Shown one piece after another: positions 58,513 to 64,000 of a DNA stretch of 64,000 nucleotides. The notes under the pieces were generated by a model, which did no database searches, was not told the DNA's origin, and was given only the letters and a program-made list of their open reading frames with translations. The translations under genes and the position numbers were made by a program. This DNA is from an uncultured Clostridia bacterium (lineage in GTDB: Bacteria > Bacillota > Clostridia > Oscillospirales > Butyricicoccaceae), in NCBI GenBank assembly GCA_944375715.1, contig CALWAP010000003.1:1-64000 (forward strand), written 5' to 3'. The number at the start of each line of letters is the position of its first letter. Positions within the stretch are counted from its first letter, which is position 1.

Positions 58513-58811
58513 TTTTACCTCTGAAAATGATTGGATTTTGTATAATGAAATATATTTTATACTTTTAGTATTTGTACTCCCCTCCCCTGCCAAGGCAGAA
58601 GGAGCGGTTTTAAAGCTCTTTTTATATAAACGGGAAGCATAAAAAAACTGTGCTTTGCGCCCTTTCTATCCTGCCGTGGACACGAGCGTAAATGTGACTT
58701 CCACACCACAAAGCTTTTATCGGCCGGCTGATAAACAAATTAAAAGCTGCGGTGCGCGAGTGCAAAACAGATACTAAAAGGAATAAATATTTAATATATT
58801 ACTTAAAGTTG
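58513..58811. other. Gap of 299 bases between mnmE and mnmG
   Basis: No protein gene. Read on the minus strand it contains a possible structured transcript: GCTTTG (near 58712) pairs with CAAAGC (near 58652), followed by ACAG and a T-run, with an inner GTGGA/TCCAC stem. This could be an intrinsic terminator with a long loop or a small RNA. Evidence is weak. Confidence 0.35.
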
Positions 58812-60152
58812 TTACTTTCCCACGCAGAAACGGGAGAAAATGCCATGGGCGATATCGATATCGACATCATCGCCCAGCACCCTGCCCAGCAGCCTTGCGC
58901 CCTGTTCGGCGTCCAGCAGAAAGGCGTCGGCCGTCATGCCGCCTGCTGCCGACTCGGCGGCTTTTGAAAGGGAGTCGGCTGCCATTTTGATAAGTTCGGC
59001 CTGGCGCCTGCCGGTTATCAGGATATCGGAGCCTGCGCCCGAGTTTTCCTCGAGCCATTGGCAAAGGCGGCCTATCCCCTCCCCTGCCGCGGCCGAGACA
59101 TATATTTTATCTTCAAACAGCCTTTCAAGCTCCGAAACATCGGCCTTTTTCGGAAGGTCGGTCTTGTTGAAAACGGCAACAGCCTTTTTGCCCCTGCACA
59201 TTTGGGCGATCTCCATATCCTCATGTGTTACAGGCCGTGAAAGGTCGAAAAGGGCTATTACCAGCATGGCCTCGTCCAGCGCCTTTTTTGAGCGCTGTAC
59301 CCCAAGCCTTTCGGCCTCGCTCTGGCCCTGCCTTATGCCCGCCGTGTCCATCAGTGAAAACAGCTTGCCGCCAATGCTTACGGTATGGCCGACCACATCC
59401 CTGGTCGTGCCCTCTTCGTTTGTCACTATGGCCCGCTCGAAGCCGGCCAGGCGGTTGAAAAGGGAGCTTTTGCCGGCGTTGGGCCTGCCTATAAGGGCCA
59501 CCTTTACCCCTTCGGAAAGGGCGCTGGAACGCAGGTAGCCCTGATAAAGGCTTTGAAGGTACCCGGCCTTTTCCTTAAAGGAGCTTTCGGCCTTCTGATA
59601 TTCAAAGGGGTCGATATCCTCGTCGGTATAATCGCAGACGGCATAAAAATGTGAAACGGTGTCCATTATCTCCTGCCTCATGCGGCCTATCGGCTTGAAA
59701 TAGTGCCCCGACAAAAGGGCGGCGGCGTTCTTGGCCCCCTGCTCGGAGCGGGAGTAGATAAGGTCGGCAGTGGCCTCGGCCTGGGCAAGGTTCATCTTGC
59801 CGTTCAAAAAGGCCCTTTTGGTGAACTCGCCGGCCTCGGCCGGCCTGGCCCCCAAGGAATAGAGGGTTTTTAAGCAAAGGGCAATGACGGCCTCCGAGCC
59901 GTGGCAGTATATTTCGGCCATGTCCTCCCCCGTGTAGGTCGAAGGAGCCTTCATAAAGCAGGCCATGCAGATGTCAAAGGTCCTGCCGTCGATAGCCTTC
60001 AGCCTGCCATAGGCCATTTTTTTGTCCTCCAAAGGCGAGTATGGGAAAAATGCCTTTTTCAGGGTCTCAAGGCAGCCGTCGCCCGTCATCCTGACTATGC
60101 CTATGGCGCAGGGCGGGGTGCCGCCCGAATATGCCGCGATAAGGTCGCTCAT
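58812..60152 (-). CDS. mnmE: tRNA modification GTPase MnmE (TrmE)
   Basis: MnmE is the GTPase partner of MnmG in tRNA wobble-uridine modification. 446 residues: an N-terminal folate-binding domain (1-115; IAAYSGGTPPCAIGIVRMTG), helical domain, and an inserted G domain with P-loop GRPNAGKSSLFN near 225, EGTTRDVVGH (switch I), DTAGIR (switch II) and NKTD. It ends with the invariant catalytic FCVGK. GGGAG lies before the ATG. Confidence 0.96.
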   Translation of the reverse strand: MSDLIAAYSGGTPPCAIGIVRMTGDGCLETLKKAFFPYSPLEDKKMAYGRLKAIDGRTFDICMACFMKAPSTYTGEDMAEIYCHGSEAVIALCLKTLYSLGARPAEAGEFTKRAFLNGKMNLAQAEATADLIYSRSEQGAKNAAALLSGHYFKPIGRMRQEIMDTVSHFYAVCDYTDEDIDPFEYQKAESSFKEKAGYLQSLYQGYLRSSALSEGVKVALIGRPNAGKSSLFNRLAGFERAIVTNEEGTTRDVVGHTVSIGGKLFSLMDTAGIRQGQSEAERLGVQRSKKALDEAMLVIALFDLSRPVTHEDMEIAQMCRGKKAVAVFNKTDLPKKADVSELERLFEDKIYVSAAAGEGIGRLCQWLEENSGAGSDILITGRRQAELIKMAADSLSKAAESAAGGMTADAFLLDAEQGARLLGRVLGDDVDIDIAHGIFSRFCVGK

Positions 60153-60197
60153 GATCTCACTCCCAAAATGAAGTTTATTTAAAATAGAAAAGTCAAA

Positions 60198-60225
60198 TAT
60201 TGCGGGGACATTGTCCCCGCAATAA
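60198..60225 (-). terminator. Terminator after rnhA
   Basis: TATTGCGGGGAC and GTCCCCGCAATA pair perfectly around ATT, two bases past the rnhA stop. The following minus-strand T-tract is broken (TTTGACTTTT). Confidence 0.65.
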
Positions 60226-60227
60226 TA

Positions 60228-60665
60228 TCACCTGTATTTATCCCTTTCCGAAACGGCCAGGGCGTCGCAGCGGTTGTTGAAGGGGTTTTCGGCATGGCCC
60301 TTGACCCAATGGAAACGGACGTCATGTCCCTCCATGGCCTTTAAAAGGCGCTGCCAGAGGTCTATGTTCAAAACCTTTTCTCCCCCCGCCTTTTTCCAGC
60401 CGCGCTTGAGCCACGAATCGACCCATCCCTTTAAAAAGGCGTCGCAAAGGTAGCGCGAATCGGTGTAAAGGTCTATTTCGCAGCTTTGCTTCAAAGCCTC
60501 TAAAGCCATTATGGCGCCCGTAAGCTCCATGCGGTTGTTGGTCGTCTGGCCCTCGCCGCCCGAAAGCTCCTTTTCAAGGCCGTTATACCTGAGTATCGCT
60601 CCCCAGCCGCCGGGGCCGGGATTGCCCGAACAGGCCCCGTCGGTGTATATCTCGACCCTTTTCAT
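60228..60665 (-). CDS. rnhA: Ribonuclease HI
   Basis: RNase HI cuts RNA in RNA-DNA hybrids. 145 residues with the catalytic acids visible: Asp in [17 protein letters not shown], Glu in [10 protein letters not shown], Asp in [16 protein letters not shown] and the last Asp in NNRCDALA; the basic handle ([13 protein letters not shown]) is present. Its ATG overlaps the gyrA stop by one base, so it is in the gyrA operon, an uncommon linkage. Confidence 0.95.
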   Translation of the reverse strand: MKRVEIYTDGACSGNPGPGGWGAILRYNGLEKELSGGEGQTTNNRMELTGAIMALEALKQSCEIDLYTDSRYLCDAFLKGWVDSWLKRGWKKAGGEKVLNIDLWQRLLKAMEGHDVRFHWVKGHAENPFNNRCDALAVSERDKYR

Positions 60666-63196
60666 TATCGCTCGTTCTCCGGCTCTTCGGTTTCCTCAGG
60701 CACTTCGGTTTCCTCTGCGCCTTCTTCCATGGCTTCGCCTGCGCCGGGGATATCCTCATCTTCCTCAGAGCCGTCGGCCAGGGCTATGTCTATTACGCCG
60801 CCCTTTTCGCTGTCGGTCCTGACCAGGATAACGCCCTGGGAGGCCCTGCCGCAGATCCTTATGTCGGAGGCCTTTATCCTTATCATGACGCCTTCTCCCG
60901 TCATCAGGATTATATCATGCTTTTCGGGGTCAACGGCCTTTATGGCCATAAGCTCGCCCGTCTTGTCGGTCAGGTTGTGGGCCGTTATGCCGTAGCCGCC
61001 GCGGTGATGGAGGCTGAACTCCGAGCTTTCGGTCAGCTTGCCGTAGCCGTTTTTAGTGACCGTCAGGTAGAAGCAGCCCGGGACCTCCCTGTCGGCGCCG
61101 ATGACCCTGTCGCCTTCGCGGAGCTTTATGCCCCTGACACCGAAGGCTGTGCGTCCCATGGCCCTTACTTCGGTCTCGCAGAACCTGACGGCGCTGCCAT
61201 AGGCCGTGGCGATTATCACATTGTCGCTGCCGCCCGTCAGCATGGCCGAAATGAGCCTGTCGTCCTCGTCCAAAGTTATGGCCCTTATGCCGGCCTTGCG
61301 GACATTGGAGAGCATATCAAGGCCCATGCGCTTGACAACGCCTTTTTCGGTGACCAGCAGTATGAATCCCTGAGAATCCATATCCTTTACTGCCAGCATG
61401 GAGCTTATGCTCTCGCCGCTTTCCAGCTGCAGAAGGTTTATGACATTCATGCCCTTGGAGGTGCGGGAGCTTTCGGGGATCTGATAGCCCTTGAGCCTAT
61501 ACATCCTGCCCATGGAGGTAAAGAAGAGGATATTGTCGTGGGTCGAGGCCGTGAACATGCTGCCCGCCTCGTCCTCATTTCGCATGGTGACGCCGGTTAT
61601 TCCCCTGCCCCCGCGGCGCTGGGACTTATAGGTGTCGCTGGGCAGGCGCTTTATGTAGCCCAGGCGGGTAAGGGTATATACGCAGTCCTTTTCGTCAATA
61701 AGGTCCTCTATGTCGATATCGTTTTCATCGTGGGAGATCTCGGTGCGGCGTCCGTCGCCGTACTTTTTCTTTATCTCGGAAAGCTCCTGCTTTATGATGC
61801 CGTAGACCCTTTCGGGCTTTTCAAGGATATCCTTGTAGTCGGCGATTTTGGTATGGAGCTCTGAAAGCTCGTTTTCTATCTTCTCACGCTCGAGGCCCTG
61901 AAGGCGTCTCAGCTGCATTTCCAAAATGGCCTGTGCCTGGATATCGGTTATGCCGAAACGCTCCATCAGCCTTTCCTTGGCGTCGTCATAGCTGGAACGG
62001 ATTATCCTTATGATCTCGTCGATATTGTCACAGGCAATGGCCAGGCCCTCCAAAATATGCGCCCTGTCGGAGGCCTTTTTAAGCAGGTACCTTGTGCGGT
62101 TGGTGACCACATCGAACCTGAAATCGAGGTAATGGAGGAGCATCTCCTTAAGTGTCAGCACCCTGGGCTGGCCGTCTACCAAAGCCAGCATGTTGACCGA
62201 AAAGCTGTCCTGCAGCTGGGTCAGCTTAAAAAGCTGATTGAGAAGCACCTGGGGATTGATGTCGCGGCGCATTTCGATGACGACCCTCATGCCGCTGCGG
62301 TCGCTTTCGTCCCTTATGTCGGTTATGCCGTCTACCCTGCGCTCCTTGTGCAGGTCGGCAATGCTTTCAACGAGCCTTGCCTTGTTGACCTGGTAGGGAA
62401 GCTCGCTTATGACAATGCGGTAACGCCCTTCCTTATACTCCTCTATCTCGGTCCTGGCCCTGACATATATTTTGCCCCTGCCCGTAAGATAGGCGCTTTT
62501 TATGCCCGAGCGGCCCAATATTATGCCGCCTGTGGGGAAGTCTGGTCCTTTTATGTACTTGCCCAGCTCCTCAAGCCCTGCGTCCCTGTTGTCGATAAGG
62601 CATATGACCCCGTCTATGACCTCCGAAAGGTTATGGGGCGGGATATTGGTGGCCATGCCGACGGCGATGCCGCTGGAGCCGTTTACCAAAAGCTGCGGGA
62701 AGCCCGAGGGCACGACCTCCGGCTCTTTGAGCTTGTCGTCAAAGTTGGGGGTAAAGCCGACCGTTTCCTTTTCGATGTCGGTCAGCATCTCCTCGGCTAT
62801 TTTTGACATCCTGGCCTCGGTGTAACGGTATGCGGCCGGAGGGTCTCCGTCCACCGAACCGAAGTTGCCGTGGCCGTCTATCAGGGGATACCTCAGCGAA
62901 AAGTCCTGGGCCATTCGCACCATGGCGTCGTAAACCGAAGCGTCGCCGTGGGGATGGTAGCGGCCCAGCACATTACCCACCGTCGTGGCCGACTTGCGGT
63001 ACGGCTTGTCCGAGGTAAGGTTGTCCTCGTACATGGCGTAAAGTATCCTGCGGTGCACAGGCTTCAGCCCGTCGCGCACATCTGGCAGCGCCCTGGATAC
63101 GATAACGCTCATGGCATAGTCGATAAAAGAGCTTTTCATCTCCTTTTCGATATCTACATTGATTATCTTCTGATTTTCAAATAGTAATTCACTCAT
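60665..63196 (-). CDS. gyrA: DNA gyrase subunit A
   Basis: GyrA cuts and reseals DNA during supercoiling. 843 residues: winged-helix core with [18 protein letters not shown] and the catalytic Tyr in [10 protein letters not shown] near 125, then a C-terminal beta-pinwheel with the GyrA box (QRRGGRGI near 535), and an acidic Glu-rich tail. In the quinolone region the residue equivalent to E. coli Ser83 is Ala (GDASVYDAM), with Asp87 kept. No gyrB is next to it; a PspC-domain gene separates it from recF. Confidence 0.96.
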   Translation of the reverse strand: MSELLFENQKIINVDIEKEMKSSFIDYAMSVIVSRALPDVRDGLKPVHRRILYAMYEDNLTSDKPYRKSATTVGNVLGRYHPHGDASVYDAMVRMAQDFSLRYPLIDGHGNFGSVDGDPPAAYRYTEARMSKIAEEMLTDIEKETVGFTPNFDDKLKEPEVVPSGFPQLLVNGSSGIAVGMATNIPPHNLSEVIDGVICLIDNRDAGLEELGKYIKGPDFPTGGIILGRSGIKSAYLTGRGKIYVRARTEIEEYKEGRYRIVISELPYQVNKARLVESIADLHKERRVDGITDIRDESDRSGMRVVIEMRRDINPQVLLNQLFKLTQLQDSFSVNMLALVDGQPRVLTLKEMLLHYLDFRFDVVTNRTRYLLKKASDRAHILEGLAIACDNIDEIIRIIRSSYDDAKERLMERFGITDIQAQAILEMQLRRLQGLEREKIENELSELHTKIADYKDILEKPERVYGIIKQELSEIKKKYGDGRRTEISHDENDIDIEDLIDEKDCVYTLTRLGYIKRLPSDTYKSQRRGGRGITGVTMRNEDEAGSMFTASTHDNILFFTSMGRMYRLKGYQIPESSRTSKGMNVINLLQLESGESISSMLAVKDMDSQGFILLVTEKGVVKRMGLDMLSNVRKAGIRAITLDEDDRLISAMLTGGSDNVIIATAYGSAVRFCETEVRAMGRTAFGVRGIKLREGDRVIGADREVPGCFYLTVTKNGYGKLTESSEFSLHHRGGYGITAHNLTDKTGELMAIKAVDPEKHDIILMTGEGVMIRIKASDIRICGRASQGVILVRTDSEKGGVIDIALADGSEEDEDIPGAGEAMEEGAEETEVPEETEEPENER

Positions 63197-63219
63197 GTGT
63201 TCACCTGTATTTTAAGGCG

Positions 63220-63516
63220 CTACCGCCATTTGTTGTCTTCGTCCCTTTCGACCTCCACGTCCTGGGCCTGGGATATGTCAAAGGGAGGGTCCTCAGGTTT
63301 GTATTTCTTCCGTCTGCCTCCTTCGGTGCCTCCCGGGCTGCCGTACGGGATCATGAAGGCCAGAAGCATGTAAAGCCCGAAAAACATGCTCCTTGTCAGA
63401 ACGGCCAGCAGGAGAAAGCCGGCCCTTACGACCATCGAGTTTATGCCGTAGGTCTCGGCTATGCCGCCGCAGACGCCCATTATTATCCTGTCGGTATAAC
63501 TCTTGTGCAGCTTCAT
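63220..63516 (-). CDS. PspC-domain protein
   Basis: 98 residues. The PspC domain covers 8-60 (DRIIMGVCGGIAETYGINSM, then one or two hydrophobic helices LLLAVLTRSMFFGLYMLLAFM). A charged cytoplasmic tail follows. PspC proteins sense envelope stress or anchor partners. Between recF and gyrA, where gyrB is usual, its presence is unexpected. The start ATG has AAAGGAG. Confidence 0.85.
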   Translation of the reverse strand: MKLHKSYTDRIIMGVCGGIAETYGINSMVVRAGFLLLAVLTRSMFFGLYMLLAFMIPYGSPGGTEGGRRKKYKPEDPPFDISQAQDVEVERDEDNKWR

Positions 63517-63529
63517 AATATCAGCTCCT

Positions 63530-64000
63530 TTAAAGCTCGGTCATCAAAGCACCCCTGAAAGCCCGGGGCTTTACGCAGCAGGTTATGACGGTCTGGCCGC
63601 CCAATGAGGAGGATGCGACAAAATCGGCCCTGTCATCGTCCAGCTCGCTCAAAACATCGTCCAAAAGCAGTACGGGGTATTCCCCCGTATCCAGCCTCAT
63701 AAGCTCCCTTTCGCCAAATTTTAATGACAGCGCCGCCGTCCTGGCCTGGCCCTGGGAGGCAAAGCTCTTGGCCGAATACCCGTTTATGTATATCTCAAGG
63801 TCGTCCTTGTGGGGGCCCGACAGCACCGAGCCTGAATCCCTCTCGGCGTCCGAGTGTTCTGCCATATGCTCAAGGTAAAACTCCCTTAAGCGCTCGTTCG
63901 GCACCAATGGGTCCTCTATGTTGGAAAGGGTCTTGTATTTAAGCTCCAGCCTCTCCAATCCCCCCGATATATTGCGGTGGATTATCTCGCTTTCTGTCGA
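63530..64000 (-). CDS. recF: DNA replication and repair protein RecF (3' part)
   Basis: The frame is open to the window edge, so only the C-terminal about 156 residues are seen. RecF signatures: SGPHKDDLEIYINGYSAK, ASQGQARTAALSLKFGE (ABC-type signature region) and VLLLDDVLSELDDDRAD (Walker B/D-loop). RecF loads RecA at gaps and is normally in the dnaA-dnaN-recF-gyr cluster, so the origin should lie to the right. The frame already continues upstream of the TTG at 63958. Confidence 0.93.
   Translation of the reverse strand, partial: STESEIIHRNISGGLERLELKYKTLSNIEDPLVPNERLREFYLEHMAEHSDAERDSGSVLSGPHKDDLEIYINGYSAKSFASQGQARTAALSLKFGERELMRLDTGEYPVLLLDDVLSELDDDRADFVASSSLGGQTVITCCVKPRAFRGALMTEL

Overview
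The window is a GC-rich chromosomal segment from a bacterium of the Bacillota, most likely an anaerobic gut-type member of the Clostridia. Several things point there: an mnmE-mnmG-rsmG-noc-parA-parB block of the Firmicute origin-proximal type with parS sites, a T-box leader on asnB, an SLH-domain protein, ThrE split into two genes, and TnpV/DUF6809 mobile-element genes. I do not assign a genus. The right edge runs into recF, so the replication origin probably lies just beyond position 64000. Apart from two AT-rich islands (about 13.0-14.1 kb and 46.1-49.9 kb), base composition and codon use look uniform, with many ATA and AGG codons.

Layout. 1-1400: smpB and tmRNA, with a decayed second copy of the tmRNA 5' end between them. 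1600-10500: a seven-gene V-type ATPase operon on the minus strand, in the gene order known from spirochaetes and Bacteroidetes (E, DUF2764, A, B, D, I, K). It is divergent from a Na+-translocating decarboxylase beta subunit and a 46-residue one-helix partner. The proteolipid keeps residues known to bind Na+, so this looks like a sodium bioenergetics block. 10700-13000: a DUF4418 / FtsX-type permease / ATPase export cassette. 13000-14060: AT-rich island A, with a nucleotidyltransferase-fold protein and a gene remnant. 14170-25100: an M14-like deacylase, an XRE regulator, T-box-controlled asnB, a HAD hydrolase, HutD, two tRNA-Ser, pyruvate kinase, a tautomerase, an amidohydrolase and a split ThrE exporter. 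25100-35500: YibE/F, a lipoprotein alkaline phosphatase, a phosphodiester glycosidase, a NERD protein, secreted proteins and lipoproteins, YitT and a coiled-coil/TPR protein. 35500-40300: an RsmJ-like methyltransferase, then a vitamin B6 group (pyridoxamine kinase, truncated MocR regulator, YggS) and a URO-D-family protein. 40400-46030: initiator tRNA-Met, an amidohydrolase and three M20 peptidases, two of them near-identical neighbours.

46060-49920: AT-rich island B. Its left half is mobile-element debris (DUF6809 with a nonsense codon, a small protein, a TnpV with an altered end). Its right half is a minus-strand module of HTH regulator, nucleotidyltransferase, zinc-ribbon membrane protein and a very acidic mini-protein. 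Island A carries a paralogue of this module with the middle deleted. This module is the best candidate here for an undescribed system.

50250-64000: DUF1648 protein, serS, parB, parA, two parS sites, SLH protein, noc, rsmG, mnmG, mnmE, rnhA, gyrA, a PspC-domain protein and the 3' part of recF. All except the SLH gene are on the minus strand.

Two short promoter-to-terminator units (17995-18082 plus, 19377-19445 minus) look like small RNAs. Many promoters share an extended -10 with GTGG directly before the hexamer.
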